Origin: Saksenaea vasiformis B4078
Taxonomy: Eukaryota; Mucoromycota; Mucoromycetes; Mucorales; Saksenaeaceae
Length of the DNA: 64,000 nucleotides
NCBI GenBank assembly: GCA_000697055.1
Contig: JNDT01001870.1
Span: 1 to 64,000, forward strand
Direction of reading: 5' to 3'
Shown here: positions 46,462 through 58,465 of the stretch, piece after piece
Layout of the letters: the number at the start of each line of letters is the position of its first letter
Numbering within the stretch: the first letter of the stretch is position 1
The notes under the pieces: generated by a model
Databases searched by the model: none
Seen by the model: the letters and a program-made list of their open reading frames with translations, nothing else
Told to the model about the DNA's origin: nothing
Position numbers and translations under genes: made by a program

Positions 46462-49063
46462 TTACATCTGATTTTGGAGGCATGCTAAAAGGATCTGTTC
46501 GCACTGACGAACACGTTCCGGCGTAGTGATTTGAGATGTCATAAGGTAGATGACATTGCCTAGCGGTCGAGCAAACAACTGGATACCACCCGCTCCTTCG
46601 AATTCACCATAACGCATCCGTTGAATGATGGACTGAGAGATCATGGATCCATAGCCTGGATAACACGTTACACACACACACGCTCTATTTCTTTCCTTTT
46701 TTTTTTGTCTTGTATAGTTTACCTTTGTTTTCGTCCTTGAGTTCTACCGCCAACACTGATCCAAGAGACATGACACTGTCCACCTGTTCCAGACGAGACA
46801 ATCTGTCGATGGTATCGCGACTCCACATGGACCATACAGTGCTGTCTTTCCATTGATCACGGAAAGGAGACCATGATCCATCAGGACGTGCTAGCTGATC
46901 GAGGATGTCAATTGACTTTTTAGCAACAGCACATCCAATAGGGTGTGCCGTGTAAGAATGGCCATGCAACAGACAGCCTGGTTTGTTATTCGAGAAGAAA
47001 GTATCAAAGATGGATTGCTTGGTGACAGTCAATGCCAGTGGTAGCAAACCACCTGTCAACGTCTTTGCATAGGATGTAATGTCAGGTGTCTGTATATGGA
47101 TGTTAGTTTACTTTCTTCGTTCTTCTGCGGAGAGAGACATACCACACCCAAAAATGCTGAGGCGGATTGACGACCTAGTCTGTACCATCCAGAAAAGACT
47201 TCGTCAAAAATGACAGGCAAACCCTGCCATCCTTCTTCCTTCTCTTTGCTTGAATAACCTAGGATCTCGGCAGATTCCCTACGGACGGTGTCAACCAAAA
47301 GACGTTGGAAGAGGGGATCGACAAAAATCATGCCACCAGCACCCATGATAACAGGTTCCATCAACAAAGCGCCAATATGACGTCCTTGAGATCGCAGAGT
47401 GTGGAGTTGTTCGCGGATATAGTTTTCATAAATCGCTGCCAGTTCTGGATCACGGTCGGCGCCGCGCTGATCGACCGTGTAAATGTCGCTTAGTGAAGCG
47501 TAGGGAACCTCACGTCCCTGACTGGATTGGGAAATGATTTCACCAGGCACGCGAATAGAAGCACGGTCCTTGGAGAAATGGACGGTTGGAGGTTTCAACC
47601 AATGACCACGGGGCTTGTACCATTGAACCTGGTCATTGTACACATTGGGAGAGCAAGCATCCATGGCACCGATGGTGTCGCCGTGATAGCTGCCGTCGAT
47701 AGCAAGCACGTCGATCGCCGCATCGTCGGACCAACCATAACGCTTCGATGCGGAGCGTAAAGCCATTTTGAAGGAAACCTCCATGGCTGTGCTACCGTTA
47801 TCCGAGAAGAACACACGCGAGGCCCATGTATCCTTTTCCAGGACCTTTTCAGCCAAGGCGAGCGCTGTCTCGTTCGTCGCTTCGGGGAAGATAACATGGC
47901 CGTAACGACCAGCCGCATGGGCTGCCGCCAGGGTCAGTTCGGGGTTTGCATGGCCTAGGCCCTGGGTCCACCAACTGGCACAGCTGTCAAACATTTCTTT
48001 GGGCTCCAGTTGGCCATCTTTGGGAGAGTTTCTGTAAGTCACAAAGTTATCTTCATGCGCGGAATCGATGACTGTCACGTTCTTGACATTGCCATGTTGT
48101 GTAAACGGCCACCAGAAGGTGTCGCGGGATTTTTGCGCCATTGTCTCGAGACGTGCAAATCTTGCTTCATGCTTCTGGTCCAGCCGCTGAACTACAGGCA
48201 AGAGATATTCATCGAGCTGTTCATAATAAGCTGCCATCGACTTTTCCTCGAGCACAGGATCTTCCAATGCAGCAGGTGGCGTGGGGACAGTTGTCACGTC
48301 GACGTTGTCCAAGCGACGTGCTAACAGGTCATGGTTACGATAATGCTGATTGTCGAAAAGAAGGATTTCAGGAATATCATAGCCTCGTAGCAGCAAGGAT
48401 TCATACGCAGTACGTGTTGTAGAAATCCCACCCAGGTTGCTATCACCAATTAGAATCGTTGGTAGCCGTAGGGGACGATAGAAGTCGACCTGTGATGTGC
48501 CTTCAAGATGACTAAGCGCCTTTTTCTTCTTCCTTTTATACTCTTTGTTTTACCAGACATGACAGGACTATGGATGCCTCCGGCTGTCTCGAGGAAAAGC
48601 GAACCACCCTGCTTCGCATGGCGAACGTATTCTAGAATTTTCTGCTTTGTATTGGCCAGTACTTGATCATCCGCTGGAGGCTGAAGCACCATCTCTTTTT
48701 TAGATCTTTCTCTTTCATTTTCATGCAGTGACTTACATGAAGCGTGGCAATATGGGGGCTGACGGGGTCTGGATAGGTGTAAAGCGTATCCGTCTGCACT
48801 GAAGATGTGTACTTTGCGACGTGTCTAGATAGACAAGGCTTAGGCAAGGAAATAAGCGGGGAAATGGATTACCGTTGGTCGCTGTCGACAGGATAACCTG
48901 TTTGCACGGGCTTCAGATAATAGACGTGTCTATTTTTTTCTTTGGCAGCTAGGGCGGCAGCTCTGCAGAGACCTGTAGCAAAAACAGTCTTGCCGACATT
49001 CGTGTTTGCCGCAAAGAGCTGGTACGCCTGGAATGCACGAGTAGGGTGGAATGGCAAGGACAT
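46462..49063 (-). CDS. BIO3-BIO1: Bifunctional dethiobiotin synthetase / DAPA aminotransferase
   Basis: This fused enzyme catalyses two consecutive steps of biotin synthesis: KAPA to DAPA (PLP aminotransferase) and DAPA to dethiobiotin (ATP, CO2). Six exons (49063-48873, 48824-48737, 48692-48554, 48500-47143, 47089-46723, 46655-46462) give 778 residues. The N-terminal BioD part has the P-loop ANTNVGKTVFA, YYLKPVQTGYP, SPHIA and LETAGGIHSP (usual VEGAGG). The BioA part has WWPFTQH, DSCASWWTQGLGHANP, FFSDNGSTAMEVSFKMALR, GSYHGDTIGAMDA, VIFDEVFSGWYRLGR and the PLP lysine in SYAKTLTGGLLP, then LHGHSYTAHPIGCA. Order BioD-BioA equals the plant BIO3-BIO1 fusion. It is divergent from BIO2, 939 bp away. 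The acceptor of exon 3 could be 12 nt further on. Confidence 0.96.
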
Positions 49064-50002
49064 GACGGTTCCCGAAAGGAACAGCGAGAAAACGACAAGT
49101 TGGTCAATTTATCAGCGGCGCTCTCATTGTTGGGCCTAAAATGGGTTCAGGTACTCCCCAAAAAAGTGCAGATTTTTTTGGGATCCGTCTGGACAAGCAA
49201 TTGGCTCTCGCACCACCAAAAAAAAAAAAGTTTGAAGTTGCCATTTTTATCCAATCAAATTGAGGTTAACATGGAATTCTGCTACATTTCGCTCCTAACG
49301 ACACATCCCGATCCTGTACCTCGCACGCTGTTCCAAGATGCAGTCACCGACAGCTGAATGCGGAAATCAGTATTTGCATAGAGTTTTGTATTGTAACAAT
49401 TGCACAAGCTGTGGCAAAGCATAGAAACACATCAAGACGCATCCACCCGCCAGATAGTTTTCGGGGAGCAACTGTATGCGTCGAGAAGTTGCCCACGATA
49501 ATAATAACATGGTCTATGTTGGCTACTGTAATTGAAATGTTGATGTTCTTTACTGACCGGAGCCCATTGTACACCTCCTAATCCTTTATCTTTGTTTATT
49601 GCTTCTTAATTGCACCCACGGGCCTTATCACATTGGACGCCGTCTCAATACTTTAAGTCCACCAAGAGACCCTGTGCCCCAAAATCTGGAATTCTTATCA
49701 ATTAAGCAGTAGGCAATGGCACTCTAGAACACTTCCTCTAAAGGACCTAATGTACTAAATCACGGTGAAAAGAACAAAGTACTTTGTATCCATCTGTTCT
49801 AATACCAATGATCTACATTATCAAGAGCGGATTTTAACGTGATCGCTTCAAATGAGACTTGGGTGTCAGTCAGTTGGTGAAGACCCGTCATAGAATTTCG
49901 GCAAATGGAATCTTGAAAAGCCGACGATAGCTTGGATAAAACGCGTCTTTTTCTTTAGATCAACCTTTTTCCTCGTTCTTTTCTTCTTTCTTTTGGTACA
50001 CC
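49064..50002. promoter_or_regulatory. Divergent promoter region between the biotin genes
   Basis: The 939 bp between the start codons of BIO3-BIO1 (minus) and BIO2 (plus) contain no gene. Such a divergent arrangement allows co-regulation; I identified no specific operator. Confidence 0.5.
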
Positions 50003-51549
50003 ATGTCTAGCTTGCGTCTGATCCCACAAAGTTTCCGTTTCTATAGCACAGCAACTGCTTCTCGTTCAGCAGCTGTTGCGTCAATGCAAAAAGTGCATTC
50101 AGGTCTATCAGCAGCAGCTCTTCATGCTGAAGGACCTTTGCGGAACGATTGGAGCAGAGAAGAAATCCAGGAGATTTACAATTCCCCTTTTCTAGATCTG
50201 ATGTATCATGGTGTAAGTATACTCTTTGTTTTTTGTGGGGTTCAGGGCCCGTGTTTAAATATTGATCTCCGCACTAGGCTAAAGTACACCGTGAGAACTT
50301 TAATCCTCGCGAGGTGCAACAATGTACGTTACTGTCTATTAAGACAGGTGGTTGCACGGAAGACTGCAAGTACTGTCCTCAATCATCAAGACACCAGACG
50401 GCAGTAAAAGCTCAAAAGCTTCTCGACACAGGTGCTGTTCTGGAGGCCGCACAACGTGCAAAAGAAGCAGGCAGTACAAGGTACTAAAAAAAAAAAAGAA
50501 AAGAGCGTGTTTGTTGGACAGAGGTTGGCTAACGGCTAAAAGGTTTTGTATGGGTGCGGCGTGGAGAGATTTGGCTGGCCGCAAATCCAATTTTAATAAG
50601 ATTTTATCTTATGTCAAGGCCATTCGGTAGGTGGAAAGGTAGTCCAAACATGAACACTGAAGCCTTTTTTTTCTCTTTTGTTTTTCTAGTGGCATGGGGA
50701 TGGAGGTGTGTTGTACTTTGGGTATGTTGAATGAGACGCAAGCCAAGCAATTGAAGGAAGCTGGCTTGACGGCGTACAACCATAATCTGGATACATCCCG
50801 AGAATATTATCCAAAGGTGAGCGGAGATTATTTGCAATTTCTCTTATCAATTCAATTTTGTCATCCAGATCATCTCCACGCGTAGTTACGATGAACGGTT
50901 GCAAACCATTGGTCACGCACAAGATGCTGGTATTTCCGTCTGTTCGGGTGGAATTATTGGACTTGGAGAGGCTGAAGAAGATCGTGTGGGATTGCTTCAT
51001 ACCTTGGCGACGCTGCCCCAGCATCCTGAGAGTGTACCTGTGAATGCTCTTTTAGCTGTGAAGGGCACACCATTGGAAGATCAAGAGGTAAGATAAACTT
51101 TTTTTTAAAGAAAAAAGGCGCTCCTTAGAAGGTTCACATTATTTCATCTTACTTATCTTTATCTACATGATAATTTAGCCTGTTTCTGTGTTTGAGATGG
51201 TGCGAATGATTGCTACCGCTCGTATTGTGATGCCCCGATCGATGGTGCGTTTATCGGCTGGACGTGTACGATTTTCAGTCTCGGAGCAAGCAATGTGTTT
51301 CATGGCCGGAGCCAATTCGATTTTTACAGGAGACAAGTTGCTTACGACACCTAATAATGAGTTTACGGATGATCAAAAGATGTTTGAATTTCTAGGTAAG
51401 ACGACCAAAAAAGAGGGATTGTGAATGAACATGTACACGTGCTTGTAGGTCTTATACCCAAGGCGCCTAACTTTGAACAGGGGTCAAACAATCCTGAACA
51501 ACCTGTCTATCACGATGGTATCAAGATTAAGGCCGAAATCACTCAATAA
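50003..51549 (+). CDS. BIO2: Biotin synthase
   Basis: BIO2 is the radical-SAM enzyme that inserts sulfur into dethiobiotin, in mitochondria in eukaryotes. Seven exons (50003-50212, 50278-50480, 50543-50626, 50690-50816, 50869-51087, 51179-51395, 51449-51549) give 386 residues. A Ser/Arg-rich presequence ([20 protein letters not shown]) fits mitochondrial import. The radical-SAM motif [11 protein letters not shown] supplies the three Cys of the 4Fe-4S cluster. Other signatures are [38 protein letters not shown] and the Arg of RLSAGR that with downstream Cys residues binds the 2Fe-2S cluster. C-terminal [12 protein letters not shown] is also family-typical. All six introns are 52-91 nt and keep frame. 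Confidence 0.97.
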
Positions 51550-52576
51550 AGCTTTACTGAAACCCACGTAATGTTTGACCATCGGTAGAAGTAAAAAGAG
51601 AGGAACAATGTGTGCTCTATGCGTATGCTTTTTCTTCTTTTTTTTAAACCCCCTTGAAGTGATACCCACCTCCTTTTTTTCTTATGGGCAATCATACTTG
51701 TGAAAAAGAAGAATCGCACCGGTTTTAGCCAAGGCTATTTCATTTTCCCGTGTTTTACATCCATGAAGATGGGAACAGTTTTCATCGATTTTTCCTCTTA
51801 ACAAGAAACAATGATTCCTTTATATAACTTTCTATAGAAAGTGTTACGTTGAATGAATAGAGAAGAAGGGGATTTGTCGTTGTTGTTGTTGATCTAGAGA
51901 AAATGTGTACACAAGAGAAAGTTTATCTGTTCGAGGGGGTTGGTGACTTGCTTCTATATTTTGAGATCAAAGAGAAAAAGATCTCTATGACATATAATAT
52001 GTATATATATATACATATCATTTAGATAAGGCAGTAAAGAGGTGTTGTACAAAGGGTGTTTTCTTTTCGGTTTGGGAAGTGAGGTTGAAAACAAATAAAC
52101 ACTTCTTCCCAACTCCGCGGATGGGACCGACTTTGAAACCCAGCGATACGTCTTTTCACTTACCCGAATGGGAAGCAGTTTTTATTTTTTCTCTTTCTTC
52201 TTCTTTTCCTCATCTGTCTTCCTTTCTGTTCGTCATTTCGTTACTAAGATTCATTTTATTTTCTTTACTGTTTTTCTTCTTCTTTCTCTTTATTGTTGAC
52301 ACTTTGAAAAGAGACAGTACGGCATTCGTCTAATCTTCCGGTCCGTTGTTTATTATCTTCTGTTATACTTTTTTTGTGTGATCTTTTAAAGATACCCCTC
52401 CTTTCCTTTTCTTTACGATTGAGATATTCAACAGTCTAACCAAGCTTCTCATTTTGTTGTTTTAAAAGTGTAAGTTGTGGAGGGAAAAGAAAAATAGTGT
52501 ATTTCAATGGACAACACAGTTATTAAATGCATCCATCTGTACGACGCAGACTACGCTTAATTTTCTCCTTGTCGTC
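51550..52576. other. Intergenic, promoter of the CYRI gene
   Basis: AT-rich with a strongly pyrimidine-rich part (about 52170-52310) in which an 84-codon open frame is a composition artefact. TATATATATA occurs near 51997-52010. No gene is supported. Confidence 0.5.
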
Positions 52577-53889
52577 ATGGGTCAACTTTTGTCTGGGTTA
52601 AGTCTCCGTGGCACTGACGCGACAGTACCTGAGCTCGGATTTGACATTGAAAGTACGCAGTAAAACAAAAAAAAAAGAGTTGCAGTTAAGGAGAAGGCGG
52701 GGGAAGGGGAAAATGACCGGATGCACATACGGAGAGATTAATTATTCTTTTTTGGTTAGCTGCCACACCTTCATCGGATGAACTGACTGTGTATAATGAA
52801 TTATCAAAGCTGCTTGTTGAACCTGGCCCTGGCTTATTACAAATGTTAAAACAATATGAACCGTCATCTGATCTTATACGAAACGCCATTGCAACACCTA
52901 CTCCTGAGAATGAAAACAAAGCCTGGGAAGCTGTGTTACCTGCCGTGGACATGTTGCGTGATTTTTATGAGTATGCCTCAGATCTGCGTAAGTTTTCCAT
53001 CAAAAAAGAGAAAGAAATCACTAACTTGGATTGATAGAGGACGGAATTCCGCGGCTACTCAGCACCATTTGTCAAGACAGACATTTTGAAAAACATCAAG
53101 GTTTGATGAAGTTATTGGCAGATGTACTTGATTTTGTGTTTGAGTTTGATTATTTAAAGGTAAACCGAAGAAAAAGCAGATGCTATAGAGATAGCTAAAC
53201 ATCTTACATGTTAAAATAGATGCGAAATTCAACACTTCAGAATGATTTCTCATACTATCGTCGAATGCTTCAACGAGGTCGTTATAGTGGTAATGAGGAA
53301 CAAAGTGCGAATCAAGGCATGTCGGATTTACGTAGCGCCATGATTGAGGATGATCAAGCCAATCGCATGTCATTATTCATCGCTTACCCTACGCCATTAC
53401 TGAACTGCGTTATTGAAACAACCACCAAGTTTGTCACGGAGAATCGACTACAAAACAATGTAGCAGAATGTCTTGTAGCACTTTGGGCGACTTGTTTTCA
53501 AACAGTAAACAGGAAAAGGTAAGTAAGAGGAAAGGACATGATCACCAGAGATTAAATATTCTATTAGATCACAACGACCAGAGGCATTGAGTTATTGTCT
53601 GAAGGTGATGGTAGTTTCAATTATTCTATATGATCATATTGATCAAAGTGGAGCATTCTCTAAAAGTTCCCCCATCAGTGTAAGTCAAGAGATGATGGTC
53701 TGTGCGTTCACTTTGCTCACGACAAAAAAAAATCAGATTAAAAACTCTGTAAAAATAATTCAAACGGTTATTTCTGTTCCGGATGAGTCCAGTACTTCCA
53801 CTTTACTTTCAGCTCTACGATACAACTCCAAACATCTTAACGACGATACGACACCGAAGAACGTCAAGAACATGGTGATGGCCTCTTGA
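52577..53889 (+). CDS. CYRI (FAM49) Rac1-interacting protein
   Basis: CYRI proteins bind active Rac1 and oppose the SCAR/WAVE complex, limiting branched-actin growth. Five exons (52577-52652, 52760-52987, 53038-53159, 53220-53518, 53568-53889) give 348 residues, near the 323 of animal CYRI. It begins MGQLLSGLS, with Gly2 suited to N-myristoylation as in known CYRI. Matching blocks are the VYNELSKLL helix, PRLLSTICQ, LADVLDFVFEFDYLKMRNSTLQNDFSYYRR (in part), MSLFIAYPTPLL, and the C-terminal IKNSVKIIQ and LLSALRYNSKHLNDDTTPKNV. The NDFSYYRR region includes the two Arg positions used by CYRI to contact Rac1, by analogy. The family is known in animals and in some amoebae and early-diverging fungi; absent from yeasts. 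Confidence 0.88.
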
Positions 53890-54347
53890 TCCCGAGATTT
53901 TTTTAAGAGAAAAAAAGAAAGAAAAGAAAGTATATAACCTCCTTGCTTCTTCGCACCCATCGTTTTCCTCCGTCTTATCTCCTTTCTTCTGGTTACACAC
54001 GGTACAACACAGACACATACTCTCACGCACACGCATACGCACACGTACACTGAGAAACACAGACAACAACACACGCCCTCACTCATTCACTCACTCCAGC
54101 ATACATCACACACACTCACTCACACGCAACACTCACACATGCATGCATGCACAATCGCACGCACATACGTGACATGGACGCAGGATTTTTTTTTTTGATT
54201 TTTGATTTTTTTGCGCATACCCTTCTTTGTTTGAAATGAGTAATTATTGTTTTTTCCTCATGTATCTAAAAAAAATGAAATGTGTTGCAAAGAAAGAAAA
54301 AAGGAAATTATCCTCGGTTATTTCAAGTTTTCTTCCTTCTATTTATC
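53890..54347. other. 3' flank with CA-rich low complexity
   Basis: Holds the 3' end of the CYRI gene, a CA/CTCA-rich tract and the promoter of the tetraspanin. No gene is seen. Confidence 0.6.
54000..54175. repeat. Degenerate CA-rich microsatellite
   Basis: Runs of ACACAC, ACTCACTC, CACGCA and CATGCATG alternate over about 175 bp. It is an interrupted microsatellite rather than a perfect array. Confidence 0.85.
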
Positions 54348-55407
54348 ATGGAGATAAAGGAGATAAAAGAGATTCCTGAAGATGAAAAGTCAATAGATCA
54401 TGAACGTAGTCGATTCCGATCTTTTGGGCGTGTAGATATAAGACGAGAACCTCCCACCATTTATGGATGGCCATTGGCACGATGGGTGCTTCTTTTCTCC
54501 AATTTGATGGTATCTATCTGTATCTATGGAAACACTACTAATAAATGAAGTTGCTTGGTTACGGATTCTTTTTTCTCATTGGCACTCTATTAACTTTTGG
54601 ACAAGGTAAATAAAAAAAAGCAAGTTAACTTTTATATGTCGAATTTTAATGGTGGGATGATAGGGTATCCTTACGCTATTGTGATTTTGATCACCAATAA
54701 ACGCATCTTGACAGGTAAGGAGGGGGAAGGTATTGATGTACTAATTCCTCTCTTTTTAGTCTCTTTTTTCGCTTCTCTGTTATGTGTATTGTCAGCTGGT
54801 GTGGGTTTGACAGGTCTTCGACGTCGGAGTCGATATCTATTAGGGCTTTATTCGTTGATGCTATGGCCTTGTTTTGGATTGATTACTACGGTTGGCTATT
54901 TGGCGTTTAAAGGCAACAAGTGGAACTTGAAGACACAACTAGGAATGACATGGCGTTATGAGTTTACCCCAGAACAACGTCTTTTAATACAAGACAACGT
55001 AAGTTTATTCTGATAAAAAAAGGAATAACTAAGAAGTACACAAAAAGCTTCACTGCTGCGGATTTACAAACCCATCCGATCATGCGACTTACTATACACG
55101 TTGTTGGGCCGAATCACTTCTTCCAGGGTGTCAGCACAAGTTTTACCTTTTCCAGATGAATTTTCTTGTCAAAACATATACAGCTGCCTTTGCCATTATT
55201 CCATTTCATATTTTCGTCCTCGTGGCAGCTTTCTTATCGTCTAATCACGTCGATCACCTGTTTGGCACCCGACCAAGACCACCGATAACTTATCTCGGCA
55301 AGTTCCACGATTGGCGTGAATGGGAACAACATCATGGTCCTCCTCCTCAACAACCGGTTACAGCAGCCACAACCAGTCGTAAAACAGCTATACCTCGAAG
55401 ATCCTGA
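54348..55407 (+). CDS. Tetraspanin
   Basis: Tetraspanins organise membrane microdomains; fungal ones (Pls1, Tsp2, Tsp3) act in polarity and cell-surface functions. Five exons (54348-54509, 54551-54605, 54664-54714, 54760-54998, 55048-55407) give 288 residues. Four membrane helices are visible: WVLLFSNLMLLGYGFFFLIG, a short one around YPYAIVILI continuing into FFASLLCVLSAGVGLTG, LMLWPCFGLITTVGYLAF, and AAFAIIPFHIFVLVAAFL. Between the last two is a large loop with the signature CCG (LHCCGFTNPS) and two further Cys (TRCWAESLLPGCQ), the pattern of a four-cysteine tetraspanin loop. The short exons 2 and 3 (55 and 51 nt) match the variable intron layout of fungal members. A basic N-terminus and Pro/His-rich tail face the cytosol. 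Subgroup not assigned. Confidence 0.88.
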
Positions 55408-56159
55408 ATAAAGAAACGCAAAAAAGTTCACAGTCGCATGTTAAAATTGTGCATGTTTCCAGAAGTTCTTTCCCTGATCCACGTTCTCTCACCTTTTGTA
55501 TCTCTCTCTCTACTTGATAAAGATAGTTTGTATTACGAAGTTTGGCGTTGACTTTTTTAACTCTCAGTGACTGTATCCCTTTTGGAAACACAACTTTTTT
55601 TGTATTATCCAATCGTGTTACATGTTCTCACTCTTTCACTCTTTTTTTATTTTATTTTCCTGTTTCTTCTCTTTCCCTCTCTCTTTTTCTTTTTTTGTCA
55701 CTTTCTCCTTGCCGTCTTATTTTATATATTTTACTTGGTTTCTTTGATTATACTACAGTACCCCTTTTCCTTGCCTCTCTTTCACTCTTTTTTCTTTAAC
55801 GCTTTTTTTTTCAAGTATATATAATATACTTCCGTTTGCTGCGTACACTCCTTTACAAAAACAACCGGTAACGTAATGAGAGTCATCCCGGAACCCCTTT
55901 TAAAATGGACATGGCGAGGGGTGCGAGGAAAAATGAAAACCTATTGTTTATCGAAAAAAAAGACTAACCTAAATGCTCTCTTTTCTATTGACCTATTATA
56001 TTTCTGCCCACAATTTTCTCTTACTACCTCGTGTGGACCTGGCAAAAAACAACGTGCTTTTTCTTTCCGCCTGCTTCGTCACACCCTGTCCCTCAAATCT
56101 GCTTACTTTTCCTATATTTATTGTGTCACCAACATAAAAAAAAAGACATACTATCAAAA
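55408..56159. other. Pyrimidine-rich promoter region of the Ras gene
   Basis: Strong C+T bias from about 55500 to 55830, common in promoters and leaders of constitutive fungal genes. Open frames here are composition artefacts. TATATATAATATA near 55817 is a possible TATA region. Confidence 0.5.
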
Positions 56160-57036
56160 ATGATGCTCTATAAGCTTGTCGTCTTAGGTGATGGTGGTGT
56201 TGGAAAAACAGCATTGACTATACAGGTAAAAAGAAAAAGAAATACACAAAAAGAAAACGAGAATATTCATCTTCTTTTGGTTTATCTAGCTCTGTCTTAA
56301 TCATTTTGTTGGTAAGTTGCTATCTTTTGTTTCCATGACAATAAAAAACTAACCAAGAGCAATTATTAGAGGTGTGTAAAGAACTTACATGTACAAAAGA
56401 AAAGAAAAGAAACTAACAACATGGAATACACATAGACGTACGATCCAACTATTGAAGATTCTTACCGTAAACAAGTAGTCATTGATGATCAGCCTTGTGT
56501 TCTCGAAGTACTAGATACAGCTGGTCAAGGTAACTGGAAACGACATTGGCAACGGCGGATAGACTGAAACTTGTCTTCTATAGAGGAATACACTGCCTTG
56601 CGTGATCAGTGGATTAGGTAAAGAGGAACAAAAAAAAAAGAGAGAGAGGAAGAATGTATCGGACTGAATTTTTGACAACAGAGATGGTGAAGGCTTTTTG
56701 TTGGTCTATTCGATAACGTCACGTTCGACTTTTGAACGAGTTGAACGTTTCCGTGACCAGATCTTTCGCGTGAAGGATGTCGACAATGTGCCACTGATGT
56801 TAGTTGGCAACAAATGCGACAAGGTCACCGAACGTGAGGTGACACGCGAAGAAGGCTACGCAATGGCTAAACGTTTGGCATGTGACTTTATTGAGACATC
56901 GGCAAAGACATGTGTCAATGTGGAACGTTCATTTTATCAAGTTGTCAAGATTATTCGTGCTCAACGTGAGGGTTTGCGTTCAGGTACTAAGACCAAGGCA
57001 AAGAAAGAAAGGAAGAACAAGTGTTTCATCCTCTAA
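56160..57036 (+). CDS. Ras-family GTPase
   Basis: A membrane-anchored GTP switch of the Ras/Rap group. Exons are 56160-56225, 56290-56311, 56370-56371 (2 nt), 56436-56529, 56584-56617 and 56682-57036: 573 nt, 190 residues. Motifs: P-loop [13 protein letters not shown] (Asp at the position usually Ala11), effector loop [36 protein letters not shown], and ETSAK. The tail is polybasic ([11 protein letters not shown]) and ends in CFIL, a CAAX box; Leu at the end predicts geranylgeranylation rather than farnesylation. Without the 2-nt microexon the frame breaks between HFV and TYDPT; with it the codon becomes GAG and the expected NHFVETYDP is restored. It resembles fungal Ras2/RasB-type proteins, alternatively Rsr1. 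It sits between the tetraspanin and NCS-1. Confidence 0.93.
56370..56371 (+). other. Predicted 2-nt microexon in the Ras gene
   Basis: The dinucleotide AG is flanked by a complete acceptor (branch ACTAAC 56348-56353, TTATTAG ending 56369) and a donor (GTGTGTAAA from 56372). The next intron has its own branch point (ACTAAC 56412-56417) and acceptor (CATAG ending 56435). Only inclusion of both bases joins G (end of exon 2) to ACG in frame. Confidence 0.75.
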
Positions 57037-58465
57037 GTATAATGTTACTATTATTTATTTGTGTTTACTTCTTTTTATATTTATCTCTCTCTCTGTCTCT
57101 TTTCTTACGTAACTACCTATTTTTTCCCGTCTACCTCTCTCTGTGCCCTCTTCTTTTTTTCCTTTTTTCTTTACCCACTCATTCAACATAACGCATTCTC
57201 ATTTCTCTTTTTTTGGATTTTCCCCATGATGATTGTATAAAACAAAACAAAAAAAGGGAAAAAAAAAGAAAAATGCGAGATGTCTCCTATTGTATATTCT
57301 TTTGATGGAGCAAAAGGAGCAAGTAAGTGGGAGAGAAACAGGAAACTGTCTGGGGTTCAATGTGGATCATCGGATAGCAAGCTTTGACCAAGTGCCCACA
57401 GACCACGCTGTCTCATCCCAAGCCATTGTTCACAATAACTCAGTTTAAATCCACTATCCTCGATCAAATTCTCTTTTCAGATTTGCGCACCTCTTATAGA
57501 TTGTTAGGGGGAAAGACAAGAATAAATGGTTTCCGACACAGTTTTTTTTAAGTGCTTATGACTGATTTTAATAGGAGCCATTGGTACTAACATGAATATT
57601 GCTGAAGAGAGATCATAATCCGCGAAAGTTCGATTTTCGGATACGTTCCCGTCGAAGATTCTCTCATGACATATATATATTTATATACATTTGAAGTCTG
57701 ACAGTTGTGAACAACGTCAGGATGGTTTAACTGGAATAGTAGTATGACTTGCTGACAGGCAAAATGGAAGGGGTTAGTTGTTTTATTGCCTGGAACCTGA
57801 GCTCGAGGTTATATCCTGTCCTTCCTTGTAGATCATTAACGAGATGGACATAAGCGAGTATGGAGTGACTGGTACATGCCATTAGATACACATACATAGT
57901 TATCGCTATGCAAAATAAGGAATTTATGCGAGGTTGTTGCTGTGGACGGTATTCAGCATGGCATTCAAAAATGCAAATTCTGTGGAACGCGATGAAACAA
58001 GGGTTATTATACTACAAAAAGAAGATAATTTTTGGTTTACATTACTAAATACATACGATATGATCTCGGATGTCCCGAAAGGCTTTATCGTCCAAACAAG
58101 GATTACCGTCGCTTTCAAGTCTTTCTGACTGGTTGTGAGTAGACTACTTACAGAATTCGCTTCGGGAATTCTATGGTTTAATGACTTGTGGAAATGACAT
58201 GAAACAGTAACCGCGTATCCTGCACGTGGATACATTTGCATGAATGGAAAGCAATTAATGCAGAAGTAGGTACGTCCGCGGTTTTATGTGTGATTGAATT
58301 CAATACAACAAGTATTCCGAGTTGTACAAATAGGTTTGCAAAATGCAGTATTCTTATCCAATCTAACTCCTGCTTTCTATTCCATCCATTTTCAAACCAC
58401 GCCAGTCCATAAAAAGACTATGGTTCGTTACTTCCTCTTTCTTTTTTTTTTCTTTTCTTCTTACC
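57037..58465. other. Intergenic, no gene recognised
   Basis: The first 200 bp are pyrimidine-rich 3' flank of Ras. An open frame at 57934-58128 (64 codons) has no motif. The right end is the promoter of NCS-1. Confidence 0.5.

Noticed and set aside
52079..52333. 84-codon open frame upstream of CYRI
   Set aside because: It is driven by a pyrimidine-rich tract (Ser/Phe/Leu runs) and looks like promoter or leader sequence.
56312..56435. Single-intron model for this part of the Ras gene
   Set aside because: Joining 56311 directly to 56436 leaves the frame two bases short and destroys the effector loop; the microexon model fixes both.
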